Notes: generated by a model from the letters alone, not told the origin. A stretch of DNA of 39,724 bases from an uncultured Lachnospiraceae bacterium (GCA_910589195.1 CAJUTC010000038.1:1-39724), one strand, 5' to 3'; shown: positions 30,329 to 39,494, counted from the stretch's first letter. A program made the numbers and translations.

Positions 30329-32854
30329 TTATGGTTTTGCTTTCTTTTTTCCTATTATTTCCTCAGCAAAATTCACGGAAGCCATGGCATCCCGGCAATA
30401 TTGGTCAGCCCCGATGGTATCTGCGTATTCCTGTGTTAAAACTGCCCCGCCTACCATAACCTTTACCCATGGCGCTTCTTTATGCAGCCTTTGTATGGTT
30501 TCCTCCATGCTGGGAACGGTGGTAGTCATTAGCGCGCTTAACCCTACTACCGGCACATGGTCTTGAATAGCGGCTTCCACCACTGCCTGAGGCGGCACAT
30601 CTTTTCCTAAATCAATTACGTCATAACTGTAGTTTTCCAACAATACCTTTACAATATTTTTTCCGATATCATGAATATCGCCTTTCACCGTAGCCAAAAT
30701 TACCTTTCCTTTCGGTTCCTGAACCTGGCCGGAATGACCCATATACTCTTTAATCACTTCAAACGCGCTTTTGGCCGCCTCGGCGCTCATTAAAAGCTGA
30801 GGCAGAAATACAGTACCTTTTTCAAACCCTTTTCCTACCTGATCCAACGCGGGGATCATGTCCTGATTAATAATATCCAGGGCATCCCGGCTTTTAAGCT
30901 GCTCTTTTACCGCTGCCGCGGCAGATTCCTTTAAACCTTTGGTAATTCCGTCAAAAATGCCTGTTTGCTGCCTGCCCTTTTGTCCCTTTTCGTTTCCCTC
31001 ACTTGCTAAAAAAGATTCCTTTGCGCCCTTCCTGCCACCTATTGTGCTTCCAAGACCTGCCTGCACATTGCCATAAACCTGAATGTAATCCCCACACCTG
31101 GGATCCAAATCGGATAATGCCCGGAAACTGTAATAAGCCCGCATCATGGCCTCATTATTCGGATTAATAATAGCCGCGCTTAACCCGTCATGGAGAGCCA
31201 TGGTAAAAAAGGCGGCATTGATGATCTCCCTTTGGGGAAGGCCAAACGAAATGTTAGACACCCCTAATATGGTTTTTCCTTCCAGTTCATCCCGAACCAT
31301 GCGCAGCGTTTCCAGAGTGGTCAGCGCGCCTTTGCTGTCAGAACTGACTGTCATACAAAGACCGTCGATTATAATATCTTCTGGCCCGATTCCGTAGCCT
31401 TTGGCAGTTTCATAGATTTTTCTTGCTATTTGGATCCGCCCTTGTGCTGTTTCCGGAATTCCATTTTCATCCAAACATAATCCCACTACCACACCGCCGT
31501 ATTTTGCCACTAGCGGGAATACCTCATCCATAACCTGCTGCTTTCCGTTAACCGAATTTACTAATGCCTTTCCGTTATAGCAACGCAGCGCCCGTTCCAT
31601 AGCTTCTATGTTTGATGTGTCAATCTGCAAAGGCAGATCCAGTACTGACTGAAGCTCCTTTACCACTTCTTCCATCATGGAAGGTTCATCAATTTCCGGA
31701 AGTCCCACATTCACATCCAAAATATGGGCTCCGTTCTCCTGCTGTGTAACACCTTCCTGAAGAATATATTCCAAATTATGATCCTTCAGGGCCTGTTTAA
31801 ACTTGGATTTTCCGGTAGGATTGATCCGCTCTCCAATCAAAACCGGATTTTCCCCTATGACCACTGCCTGGGAATAGGACGCGACTATGGTACGGTTCTT
31901 TTTTTCAGGCTGCCTTACCTGAAATCCGGAACAAAGCCTGACTGTTTTTTCAATGTGTTCCGGCGTAGTCCCACAACAGCCTCCCATCATGAACACTCCC
32001 ATTTTAGCAATTTCCCGCATTTCCCGGGCGAATTGATCCGAATCAATATCATAAACGGTTTTGCTTCCCTCACTTCTTGGAAGTCCTGCGTTGGGATTTA
32101 CAATTACAGGTAAAGAAGACACCTTTAACAGCTTTTCCGCGATAGGCTTCATTTGAACCGGCCCTAACCCACAGTTTAGCCCCAGGGCATCTACCCTGAG
32201 CCCTTCTAACAAAGCTACAATGGTTTCCACATTCCCCCCAGTTAACAGCTTGCCTTTTTCATCAAAAGCCATGGTTGCGAAAACAGGAAGGCCGCAGCTT
32301 TCCTTGGCCGCTAAAACGGCTGCCTTAACTTCCAGGCTGTCGCTCATAGTTTCTATTAAAATGAAATCCGCCCCTGCATCTTGGCCAATTCCAATCACTT
32401 CTTTATAAAGCTCCACAGCCCGCTCAAACTCCAAATCTCCCAAAGGTTTCAGCAGTTTACCAGTAGGGCCTAAATCTAGTCCGATATAATAAGGTTCCAA
32501 AGTTCCGGCTGCAGAAATTTCCCCTTCTTCCTTTCCTGCCGCCAAACGTTGTTTCTCTTCAATAAATTCCCTTCGGGCTTTCTTTGCGTTTTCCACCGCG
32601 GCCTGTACTAAGTCTTCTAATTCCCATGCTCCGCCCTTCGGATATTTTAACCGGTTAGCGCCGAACGTATTGGTGGTAATCACATTAGCCCCTGCATTTA
32701 AGTAGCTTTTGTGTATCTCCACAAGCTCCTGAGGATGGAGAAGGTTCCAGGTTTCCGGCAGTTCTCCTGCCTTTAACCCTTTTGCCTGCAAAAGGCTTCC
32801 CAATCCTCCGTCAAAAAAAACGTGATGCTCTCTCATCCACTGTAATATATTCAT
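30329..32854 (-). CDS. metH: Cobalamin-dependent methionine synthase without activation domain
   Basis: Transfers the methyl group from methyltetrahydrofolate via cobalamin to homocysteine. 841 aa, shorter than the 1200-residue E. coli enzyme. Residues about 1-310 are the homocysteine domain with zinc Cys in GLNCGLGP and GGCCGTTPEH. About 325-600 is the pterin-binding barrel (IGERINPTGKSKFKQAL, LDVNVGLPEIDEPSMM, LPLQIDTSN). After a linker the cobalamin cap and Rossmann domain follow, with the B12-ligating GDIHDIGKNIV (DxHxxG) and VGLSALMTTTVPSMEE. The C-terminal AdoMet-binding activation domain is absent and is supplied by the neighbouring gene, as known in Thermotoga and Clostridia. Ribosome site is weak. 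Confidence 0.96.
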   Translation of the reverse strand: MNILQWMREHHVFFDGGLGSLLQAKGLKAGELPETWNLLHPQELVEIHKSYLNAGANVITTNTFGANRLKYPKGGAWELEDLVQAAVENAKKARREFIEEKQRLAAGKEEGEISAAGTLEPYYIGLDLGPTGKLLKPLGDLEFERAVELYKEVIGIGQDAGADFILIETMSDSLEVKAAVLAAKESCGLPVFATMAFDEKGKLLTGGNVETIVALLEGLRVDALGLNCGLGPVQMKPIAEKLLKVSSLPVIVNPNAGLPRSEGSKTVYDIDSDQFAREMREIAKMGVFMMGGCCGTTPEHIEKTVRLCSGFQVRQPEKKNRTIVASYSQAVVIGENPVLIGERINPTGKSKFKQALKDHNLEYILQEGVTQQENGAHILDVNVGLPEIDEPSMMEEVVKELQSVLDLPLQIDTSNIEAMERALRCYNGKALVNSVNGKQQVMDEVFPLVAKYGGVVVGLCLDENGIPETAQGRIQIARKIYETAKGYGIGPEDIIIDGLCMTVSSDSKGALTTLETLRMVRDELEGKTILGVSNISFGLPQREIINAAFFTMALHDGLSAAIINPNNEAMMRAYYSFRALSDLDPRCGDYIQVYGNVQAGLGSTIGGRKGAKESFLASEGNEKGQKGRQQTGIFDGITKGLKESAAAAVKEQLKSRDALDIINQDMIPALDQVGKGFEKGTVFLPQLLMSAEAAKSAFEVIKEYMGHSGQVQEPKGKVILATVKGDIHDIGKNIVKVLLENYSYDVIDLGKDVPPQAVVEAAIQDHVPVVGLSALMTTTVPSMEETIQRLHKEAPWVKVMVGGAVLTQEYADTIGADQYCRDAMASVNFAEEIIGKKKAKP

Positions 32855-32900
32855 CGTTTGCCCAACTTTCCTGTCCTAAATTTGGCATCCTGATGCCTCC

Positions 32901-33548
32901 CTATGGTTCCCTCCGATACCTGCAATCAATCTTTACGCAAGTTTCACAGCCTTCTACCTGGCAAAATTCCGGCTTTTGGCTTACCCCTATTATGGCCGTT
33001 ACCGATTTTGACGGCATCATCAAATAACTGTCTGTCAGTTTGATTCCGATTCGTTTTCCTGCTTCCAGCGCATCCAAAAGATACGGCTGGCATTCCAGTG
33101 GGAAATCTCCATAGCCAGGGCTGAATCTGGGACGCAGATACCGATTTTTTTCCTCATATTCCTGCTTCATCCTGGAGCAGATATGGTTGCAGTAACCTTC
33201 AATCATGGCCGCTGATACTGCCTGAAGCACCACAGCCCGGCTAACCTGGAGTTTATTGTACCGTTGGATTACATGATCTGTTCCTGCCCCTAAGGTGGCG
33301 GCAAACACAATGATCTGCTCACAATCCTGCAGATTGCGGCTTAAATTCTTGCTTTTCACAGAAAAGCATCCGCCATCCACTCCATAATCCCGCAAGAGCT
33401 TTAATGGATATTCCCTGCTTAAATATTTGGGAGAAACTGCCTGCTCCAATTCTTTTATGCAGTCTTCCACGAAATCCGCCATTTTCTCATCCGGCTGCGC
33501 TTTCCCATATCCTAAATACCGGAAAATTTCCTTTCTGTCAGCGTCCAT
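32901..33548 (-). CDS. Methionine synthase activation subunit (MetH C-terminal domain alone)
   Basis: Free-standing AdoMet-binding reactivation domain that would work with the shortened MetH encoded next. ATG 33548 (MDADRKEIFRYLGYGKAQPD, 215 aa) has GGAGG 11 bases upstream; the longer frame to 33659 has no ribosome site and no conservation. The AdoMet-binding signature is RPRFSPGYGDFPLECQPYLL with the RxxxGY pattern, followed by DSYLMMPSKSVTAIIGVS. The C-terminal CQVEGCETCVKIDCRYR is a Cys cluster typical of the clostridial stand-alone form and absent from E. coli MetH, possibly metal-binding. Gap of 46 bp to metH. Confidence 0.93.
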   Translation of the reverse strand: MDADRKEIFRYLGYGKAQPDEKMADFVEDCIKELEQAVSPKYLSREYPLKLLRDYGVDGGCFSVKSKNLSRNLQDCEQIIVFAATLGAGTDHVIQRYNKLQVSRAVVLQAVSAAMIEGYCNHICSRMKQEYEEKNRYLRPRFSPGYGDFPLECQPYLLDALEAGKRIGIKLTDSYLMMPSKSVTAIIGVSQKPEFCQVEGCETCVKIDCRYRREP

Positions 33549-33668
33549 GTGCTTGTCTTCCTCCTGCCTTCTGCCTGGTATACGAACCGGATCGTATTCA
33601 GACAAACCTCCTTGCCTAACTTTCCATCGGACCGCGTTGTCGGCAGCCATGCTCCGCAACGTATGTTG

Positions 33669-34526
33669 CTACAAAATTTCAGACAAGCTGTTCTGAATCC
33701 TGGCTGCCACATCCGGTTTATTCATCGTATAAATATGGATTCCATTTACCCCATTGGCAATCAAATCGATAATCTGTTCCGTAGCGTATGCAATCCCGGC
33801 CTGTTTCATAGCTGCCGGGCGATCCCAGAACCGATCCACAATCGCCTTAAAGCGTGATGGTAGGTAGGTTCCTGACATCTGACAGATCCGTTTAATCTGG
33901 GAACTGTTGGTAACTGGCATGATCCCTGCGATTACCGGAACCGTAATCCCCTTTTCCCGAATCCGGTACAAATAATTATATAAAATATTATTATCAAAAA
34001 ACATCTGAGTCGTAACAAAATCACAGCCTGCTTCTACCTTTTCCTTTAGATGAAGAATATCTTCTGTTTTATTAACAGACTCTACATGGCCTTCCGGATA
34101 GCAGGCAGCCCCGATACAAAAGTCACCCGCCTGCTTAATTTCATTGATTAACTGAGAAGCATATTTGTAATCGTTTTCCACTTTTCCGTCTGCCGGAATA
34201 TCTCCTCTAAGCGCCAGCACATTTTCTATCTTTTTTTCCCGCATCTCCTGTAATACCTGGCCTACTTTTTCTCTGGTTGAGGATACGCAAGTTAAATGGG
34301 CAAGAGCTGTTACGCCAAAGCCTTCCTGGATGCCAGAGGCAATCTGAACCGTATATTTGCTGGTTCCTCCTCCTGCGCCGTACGTAACACTCATAAAAGA
34401 CGGCTTCAAATTTGCGATTTGCAAGGCCGCTTGTTCTACACTTTCATATTTATCCTCTGTCTTGGGAGGAAATACCTCAAAAGAAAGGGTTGGCTCCCCT
34501 TTTGCTAAAATATCCCGAATTTTCAT
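33669..34526 (-). CDS. metF: Methylenetetrahydrofolate reductase
   Basis: FAD-dependent enzyme reducing 5,10-methylene-THF to 5-methyl-THF, the methyl donor for MetH. ATG 34526 (MKIRDILAKGEPTLSFEVFP, 285 aa) has GGGG nine bases upstream; the frame extends to 34607 but includes a non-conserved leader. Conserved blocks: FEVFPPKTEDK (catalytic Glu), FMSVTYGAGGGTSKYT, LAHLTCVSSTREKV, NVLALRGDIPADGK, DFCIGAACYPEGHVE and DFVTTQMFFDNNILYNYL. First gene of the metF-metH block. No SAM-type riboswitch is recognisable upstream, and the preceding hybrid-kinase gene is on the same strand only 141 bp away. Confidence 0.95.
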   Translation of the reverse strand: MKIRDILAKGEPTLSFEVFPPKTEDKYESVEQAALQIANLKPSFMSVTYGAGGGTSKYTVQIASGIQEGFGVTALAHLTCVSSTREKVGQVLQEMREKKIENVLALRGDIPADGKVENDYKYASQLINEIKQAGDFCIGAACYPEGHVESVNKTEDILHLKEKVEAGCDFVTTQMFFDNNILYNYLYRIREKGITVPVIAGIMPVTNSSQIKRICQMSGTYLPSRFKAIVDRFWDRPAAMKQAGIAYATEQIIDLIANGVNGIHIYTMNKPDVAARIQNSLSEIL

Positions 34527-34667
34527 AATAATCATCCCCTTTTTCATATTGAACGCTTCTGTAATCGCAAACCTGGTAAGGCAGAATTTTCTCAAATCTT
34601 GGTTCAACTGCTTCCATGGTTTTGCCTTTCTTTCATTTTTGCTTATTAGTGCCCCAGCTAGACAGAT

Positions 34668-36533
34668 TCATACACGCAATACGCCAGCCAGCACATGATT
34701 CAGTTGTTTTAAATCAATGGGCTTTGCAATATGCCCGTCCATCCCAGATTCAAAGGCCCGTTTCCTGTCCTCCTCAAAAGCATTAGCTGTCATAGCCACA
34801 ATGGGTATTTTTGCGTGGGCCGGATTTTCCAGGTTCCGTATCTTCCTGGCCGCCTGATAACCGTCCATGCAGGGCATCTGAATATCCATCAATACCAGGT
34901 CATAATAATAAGGTTCTGAATCGGAAACCATTTCTACCGCCTTTTCCCCATTCTCCACACATTCTACCTCAAATCCCCTTTCCGAAAGAATCACTTCCGC
35001 AATTTCCCGGTTTAACTGGTTATCTTCTGCCAAAAGCACCCGCTTTCCCTCAAATGACACTTCTTCTATGTTTTCCCTATAAACCACATCCTCCGGTTTC
35101 TCCTCTATGGCCTTTAGGCGAAGCTCCACTACAAATTCCGTTCCTTCTTCTTTCCGGCTGTTTACCCGGATTGTTCCTCCGTGCATCGCAACAAGTTGCT
35201 TTGTAATAGCTAGTCCTAGTCCTGTTCCTTCTACACCGCTTTCCGTTGCGCTTTTTTCACGCTCGAATGCTTCGAATATATGTTTCATAAACTCATCGGT
35301 CATTCCCACGCCGGTATCTTTCACATGGATTTCATAAAAAGCATATCCTTCTTCGTCCCTGCCAGTCTGTACCACCTGGTATTTCACCATTCCCCCCGCG
35401 TTCGTATACTTTAACGCATTGGACAATAAATTCAGCACAATCTGTTTGATCCGTAACGCATCGCAGAGTACGCAATTATCCTGGATATTCTCAAGGCTCA
35501 CTTCAAATATAAGTCCCTTCTCCTCCATATCCGGCGCAAGCATCTGCTTCGTTTCCATAACTGTTTCCCGGATACTGCAAGGCGTAAGTTCAATTTCCAG
35601 CTTCCCGCTTTCAATTCTTGCCATATCCAAAACATCATTGATCAGTCTTCTTAAATGCTGGCTGGCATGTTCTACTTTTGTCAGGCTGTCCTCCACCCGT
35701 TTTTTATCGTCCAAGTGCTCCTTTGCAATCTGGGTAAACCCGATAATCGCATTCATGGGCGTCCGGATGTCGTGGGACATGTTAAATAGAAACGTGGATT
35801 TTGCCCTGCTTGCTACTTCTGCTTTATGAAGGGCATCCGCAAGGGTTTCTCTTTGCTCCGCCTCTTTTTCTATGATTACATTAACATGGCGGAACAGCCG
35901 CCTGGAGGTAAGGAACGCAAGGGATGTAAAAATCAGCACCGCAAGCAGTACAAACAATCGCAGCTTTTGATAAGTCATGTATTGATGCTGGGCTTCAAAT
36001 TCAATGCCTAACACACCCACAATTTCATTTTGATTATACAGTGGCAGATAGCAGATAAAAATATTCCCCCAACTGGTATGCACAATCTTATTCGGGTATA
36101 CTTCCTCCCCGCTTAATGCCCGATCCATGTCCTTATAAATTTCTTCTTCAATCCGATCCCCTGGATAACGAAAATCCGGGCTTTCCGGATCCAGTCCATC
36201 TACCACATATATGTAACTGCCATCATTGTTTTTCCTGGCTGTGTAAAGATACATAACGCCAGTTGCTTCTTTTACCGTGCTGAACACATCATGCATTACA
36301 ATATAGTCTGGATGTTCCATATCTTTACGAGTTTCAAAATCAGAAAAAGCAGCTAAATCCAACTGCTCTTCCAGATAACCATATATAAACTCTGCACGTT
36401 CCTTCAAACTAAGACACATATCATCATATGTCACCTTATAAGATACAAAAAAACAGGTCAGGGCTACGGTTGCCACAAAAATAGACAACAGGATCGATAC
36501 CTGAAGATCGACCCGATAATCAATGCGTTTCAT
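34668..36533 (-). CDS. Hybrid sensor histidine kinase/response regulator
   Basis: 621 aa membrane sensor with its own receiver. ATG 36533 with GGAGG six bases upstream. An N-terminal helix (SILLSIFVATVALTCFFVSY), an extracellular sensing region of about 150 residues with a Cache-like pattern (GVMYLYTARKNNDGSYIYVV), a second helix near 195-210, then HisKA FLFNMSHDIRTPMNAIIGFT with the phosphorylated His, HATPase N-box IVLNLLSNALKYTNAGG and G-box VKDTGVGM / GTGLGLAITKQL. The C-terminal receiver has VLLAEDNQLNREIAE, the phosphate-accepting Asp in VLMDIQMPCMDG and a Lys in GHIAKPIDLKQL. No HTH or HPt output domain. It lies upstream of metF on the same strand; a functional link is not shown. Confidence 0.93.
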   Translation of the reverse strand: MKRIDYRVDLQVSILLSIFVATVALTCFFVSYKVTYDDMCLSLKERAEFIYGYLEEQLDLAAFSDFETRKDMEHPDYIVMHDVFSTVKEATGVMYLYTARKNNDGSYIYVVDGLDPESPDFRYPGDRIEEEIYKDMDRALSGEEVYPNKIVHTSWGNIFICYLPLYNQNEIVGVLGIEFEAQHQYMTYQKLRLFVLLAVLIFTSLAFLTSRRLFRHVNVIIEKEAEQRETLADALHKAEVASRAKSTFLFNMSHDIRTPMNAIIGFTQIAKEHLDDKKRVEDSLTKVEHASQHLRRLINDVLDMARIESGKLEIELTPCSIRETVMETKQMLAPDMEEKGLIFEVSLENIQDNCVLCDALRIKQIVLNLLSNALKYTNAGGMVKYQVVQTGRDEEGYAFYEIHVKDTGVGMTDEFMKHIFEAFEREKSATESGVEGTGLGLAITKQLVAMHGGTIRVNSRKEEGTEFVVELRLKAIEEKPEDVVYRENIEEVSFEGKRVLLAEDNQLNREIAEVILSERGFEVECVENGEKAVEMVSDSEPYYYDLVLMDIQMPCMDGYQAARKIRNLENPAHAKIPIVAMTANAFEEDRKRAFESGMDGHIAKPIDLKQLNHVLAGVLRV

Positions 36534-36720
36534 GTCATTCCTCCACTCTTTCTATACGCAGCTATTATAATCATAACAGATTACGGAAAAAAAGCAAGAA
36601 TTACAAATAAATTACCTGACAGAATTTGGCATAAAGTTTGGCGTCAAGCCAGCTTAAAAGACAAACTTCCTGTCAAATTCCATGCCGTCTGAACTGTTAC
36701 TCCAATTTCCAGAAAGCCAG
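36534..36720. other. Intergenic region between hybrid kinase and greA
   Basis: Contains partly repeated GACAGAATTTGGCAT and CTGTCAAATTCCATGCC segments (36618-36692) that do not form a clean stem. No gene seen. Confidence 0.35.
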
Positions 36721-36749
36721 TTGACAATCGATTCACTTTAAGCTATAAT
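36721..36749 (+). promoter_or_regulatory. Strong sigma-A promoter of greA-lysS
   Basis: TTGACA (36721-36726) and TATAAT (36744-36749), both perfect consensus, are 17 bp apart. The leader of about 90 bases contains a GCCGCTTTGCGGT mini-hairpin (36806-36818). One of the strongest promoters in the window. Confidence 0.92.
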
Positions 36750-36846
36750 ACCTTGAATGCAGCAAAAGCTACTTAATATATAGGTATTTTTTCGCTGACG
36801 GGGAGCCGCTTTGCGGTAGTATTTAATTAAGGAAGGTATTGTGAAG

Positions 36847-37332
36847 ATGGCAGAAAAGAAAAACATTTTAACCTATGCTGGCTTAAAGCAGTATGAAGAT
36901 GAGCTTCATAATCTAAAGGTATTCAAACGGCAGGAGGTAGCCCAAAAAATCAAGGAAGCCAGAGAACAGGGTGACTTATCCGAAAACGCAGAGTACGACG
37001 CGGCAAAGGATGAACAAAGAGATATTGAACTTCGGATCGAAGAGCTGGAAAAGCTTCTGAAAAATGCAGAAGTTGTTGTGGAAGACGAGGTTGACTTAGA
37101 TAAAATCAGTATTGGCTGTAAAGTTAAGGTATATGACCTGGAATTTTCAGAGGAAATGGAATTTAAGATTGTAGGTTCTACAGAAGCCAACAGCCTGCAG
37201 GGGAGGATTTCCAATGAATCGCCCGTAGGCCATGCCCTTATCGGCAAACGTGTTGGCGATGTGGTTGACGTAGAAACCCAGGTAGGAATCGTTCAGTACA
37301 AAGTGCTGGATATCCAAAGAGTAAATCAGTAA
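36847..37332 (+). CDS. greA: Transcription elongation factor GreA
   Basis: Binds RNA polymerase and stimulates cleavage of backtracked transcripts. 161 aa from ATG 36847 (MAEKKNILTYAGLKQYEDEL), with AAGGAAGG ten bases upstream; a GTG two codons earlier sits nearer the site and is possible. The N-terminal coiled coil contains the tip motif DLSENAEYDAAKDEQ with the catalytic acidic residues, and the C-terminal FKBP-like domain reads LQGRISNESPVGHALIGKRV and GDVVDVET. Length is standard. Nine bases separate its stop from the first possible lysS start. Confidence 0.97.
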   Translation: MAEKKNILTYAGLKQYEDELHNLKVFKRQEVAQKIKEAREQGDLSENAEYDAAKDEQRDIELRIEELEKLLKNAEVVVEDEVDLDKISIGCKVKVYDLEFSEEMEFKIVGSTEANSLQGRISNESPVGHALIGKRVGDVVDVETQVGIVQYKVLDIQRVNQ

Positions 37333-37350
37333 TACGAAAGGATGGTAACC

Positions 37351-38859
37351 GTGGCAGGAGAAAACCAGAATCAAAATCAGAAAAAGGCCCAGGCTGAAGA
37401 CTTAAATCATGTGCTTTTAGTCCGCCGAGAAAAACTCGCTGAACTTCAGGCAAACGGAAAGGATCCCTTTCAAATCACAAAATATGATGTAACTGTTCAC
37501 AGTATGGATATTAAAAACCATTATGAAACATATGAAGGAAAAGAGGTTTCCATAGCAGGCCGCATGATGTTTAAACGGGTGATGGGGAAAGCCTCTTTCT
37601 GCAATATCCAGGACAAAGAAGGCAGTATCCAAGTTTATGTGGCCCGTGACAGCATCGGAGAAGAACCTTACAAGGATTTCAAAAAAATGGATATCGGCGA
37701 CATCGTAGGAGTTAAGGGACACGCATTTACCACGAAAACTGGAGAAATCTCCATCCACGCTGACTGTATCATCCTCTTGTCCAAAAGTTTGCAGGTGCTG
37801 CCTGAAAAATTCCATGGCCTGACAGATACGGATATGCGATATCGCCAGCGCTATGTGGATTTGATTGTAAATCCCGAGGTAAAAGATACTTTTATCAAAC
37901 GTTCCCGGATCATCTCCACCATCCGGCGTTACCTGGATGGCCAGGGCTTTATGGAGGTGGAAACCCCCATGCTAGTAAACAATGCCGGCGGCGCTGCTGC
38001 CCGTCCCTTTGTAACCCATTTTAATGCTTTGGATGAAGAAGAAAAGCTGCGCATTTCCCTTGAACTATACTTAAAGCGCTTGATTGTAGGCGGTCTGGAG
38101 CGGGTTTATGAAATTGGCCGGGTCTTCCGCAATGAAGGTGTCGATACAAGGCATAATCCGGAATTTACTTTAATGGAGCTTTATCAGGCTTATACCGATT
38201 ACCACGGTATGATGGATTTAACAGAAAATTTATACCGCTATGTGGCTCAGGAGGTGTTAGGAACAACTGAGATTGTGTATAATGGAATCCACATGGATTT
38301 AGGAAAGCCTTTTGAACGGATTACTATGGTAGACGCAGTTAAAAAGTACTCTGGCGTAGACTTTGCTAATATCCACACCCTGGAGGAAGCACGGGCCGTT
38401 GCAAAAGAGCATCATGTGGAATTTGAAGAACGGCATAAGAAAGGTGATATCTTAAACCGGTTCTTTGAAGACTTTGTAGAAGAACATCTGGTACAGCCTA
38501 CCTTTGTAATGGATCATCCGATTGAAATTTCTCCATTAACAAAGAAAAAGCCAGATAATCCAGAATACGTGGAACGGTTTGAATTCTTTATGAACGGATG
38601 GGAAATGGCAAACGCTTATTCGGAGCTGAATGATCCCATAGATCAGAGAGAACGGTTTGCCGCCCAGGAAGAAATGCTTGCCCAGGGCGATGAGGAAGCT
38701 AACCATACTGACGAAGATTTTATTAATGCCTTGATGGTGGGAATGCCACCAACCGGCGGAATCGGATTCGGCATTGATCGAATGGTTATGCTTTTAACAG
38801 ATTCCGCAGCAATACGGGATGTTTTGTTATTCCCGACGATGAAAAGTTTAGAAAAATAA
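37351..38859 (+). CDS. lysS: Lysyl-tRNA synthetase, class II
   Basis: Charges tRNA-Lys. 502 aa if starting at GTG 37351 (VAGENQNQNQKKAQAEDLNH), where AAGGATGG lies at best spacing; ATG 37342 is the alternative (505 aa). An OB-fold anticodon domain comes first (VSIAGRMMFKRVMGKASFCN). Class II motif 1 is near FMEVETPMLVNNAGGAAARP, motif 2 is YEIGRVFRNEGVDTRHNPEF with TLMELYQAY, and motif 3 is GGIGFGIDRMVMLLTDS. The substrate-specific WEMANAYSELNDP is typical. Second gene of the greA-lysS operon, a frequent pairing in Firmicutes. No T-box seen. Its 3' end borders possible mobile-element sequence. Confidence 0.96.
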   Translation: MAGENQNQNQKKAQAEDLNHVLLVRREKLAELQANGKDPFQITKYDVTVHSMDIKNHYETYEGKEVSIAGRMMFKRVMGKASFCNIQDKEGSIQVYVARDSIGEEPYKDFKKMDIGDIVGVKGHAFTTKTGEISIHADCIILLSKSLQVLPEKFHGLTDTDMRYRQRYVDLIVNPEVKDTFIKRSRIISTIRRYLDGQGFMEVETPMLVNNAGGAAARPFVTHFNALDEEEKLRISLELYLKRLIVGGLERVYEIGRVFRNEGVDTRHNPEFTLMELYQAYTDYHGMMDLTENLYRYVAQEVLGTTEIVYNGIHMDLGKPFERITMVDAVKKYSGVDFANIHTLEEARAVAKEHHVEFEERHKKGDILNRFFEDFVEEHLVQPTFVMDHPIEISPLTKKKPDNPEYVERFEFFMNGWEMANAYSELNDPIDQRERFAAQEEMLAQGDEEANHTDEDFINALMVGMPPTGGIGFGIDRMVMLLTDSAAIRDVLLFPTMKSLEK

Positions 38860-38935
38860 AAATCTTTGTCATAAGTAAACTACCCGTAAAATAAAGGGTT
38901 TTGAAGCATTGCATGATAAAGGATGTTGCTTTTCA

Positions 38936-38967
38936 GTGACAAAACAGTGACAATTTAGCGACAATCA
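38936..38967 (+). repeat. Three tandem 11-bp repeats
   Basis: AGTGACAAAAC, AGTGACAATTT and AGCGACAATCA follow one another directly, sharing AGtGACAA at 11-bp periodicity. Eleven bp is about one helical turn, so the copies present the same face, as expected for protein-binding direct repeats. Confidence 0.6.
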
Positions 38968-38995
38968 GAACAAGGTTTATGTAGAGAATAGTAGA

Positions 38996-39042
38996 AGAAG
39001 TCCAGTCAAGGAGGAATTTTCCTTCCCTTTGACTGGACTTCT
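38996..39042 (+). terminator. Terminator hairpin downstream of lysS
   Basis: AGAAGTCCAGTCAA pairs perfectly with TTGACTGGACTTCT, extended by a partly paired GGAGGAA/TTCCTTCCC tip. It is followed by a T-rich stretch some ten bases later (AAATTTTTTTG). It may end lysS transcription or act for minus-strand genes. Confidence 0.65.
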
Positions 39043-39087
39043 ATTCTTTATAAATTTTTTTGTTTCCTTTTGCCTTAACTTTATTGG

Positions 39088-39255
39088 CTACCATTGAATA
39101 TGCCGTTCGTCAATCACTCTTTTGCATTTCCTGCATGCAACAATTCTTTTTGCTTTCCGCTTCATAAACTCTATTTTGCCCAATGGGTTCATGCAATATG
39201 GGCAATACTTCCAATGTTCCTCTGGCGGGGTTGTGAAACCAGATATTGGTGGAAT
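39088..39255 (-). CDS. Small zinc-ribbon protein or fragment
   Basis: Minus-strand frame of about 55 codons ending at 39088: IPPISGFTTPPEEHWKYCPY then CMNPLGKIEFMKRK and RIVACRKCKRVIDERHIQW. Two CxxC pairs (CPYC, CRKC) form a plausible zinc ribbon, and similar C-termini are common on conjugative elements. There is no ATG, GTG or TTG in the frame after the upstream stop; AAGGGGG lies eight bases before an ATT codon at 39255, so translation would need a rare start, or the gene is a truncated remnant. Function unknown. Confidence 0.4.
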   Translation of the reverse strand: MPPISGFTTPPEEHWKYCPYCMNPLGKIEFMKRKAKRIVACRKCKRVIDERHIQW

Positions 39256-39290
39256 CTTTTTATCCCCCTTATCGATATTTGATTTTTATG

Positions 39291-39494
39291 CTATTCTACA
39301 AGATTCTTCTGTACCACCTTCCAGTCAAGACCTGCCAATATCCGGCACAGGCGTTTGACTGTTTCCAAAGTAACATTTCTATCGTGTTTCAATTTATCGA
39401 TTAGCCCCCAGCTAAAATTATGCTTAAAGATAAGGGCATAGCAGGAAACATTTTTCGCTTTCATCGTTTTCCACAATGGCTCGAATGACATCAT
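39291..39494 (-). CDS. Cro/C1-type (XRE) helix-turn-helix regulator
   Basis: 67 aa, ATG 39494 with GGGAG ten bases upstream. Reads MMSFEPLWKTMKAKNVSCYA, then LIFKHNFSWGLIDKLKHDRN and VTLETVKRLCRIL. This is the compact XRE pattern (PLWxTLxxK..., recognition helix before NVTLETVxRLCxIL) typical of short regulators on integrative elements and prophages. It covers just the HTH domain. Divergent from the DUF3847-like gene that starts at the window end, with a 157-bp region between that probably holds both promoters. Confidence 0.8.
   Translation of the reverse strand: MMSFEPLWKTMKAKNVSCYALIFKHNFSWGLIDKLKHDRNVTLETVKRLCRILAGLDWKVVQKNLVE

Noticed and set aside
34527..34667. Search for a SAM or other riboswitch ahead of metF
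   Set aside because: No S-box, T-box or other consensus found; sequence seems unstructured.
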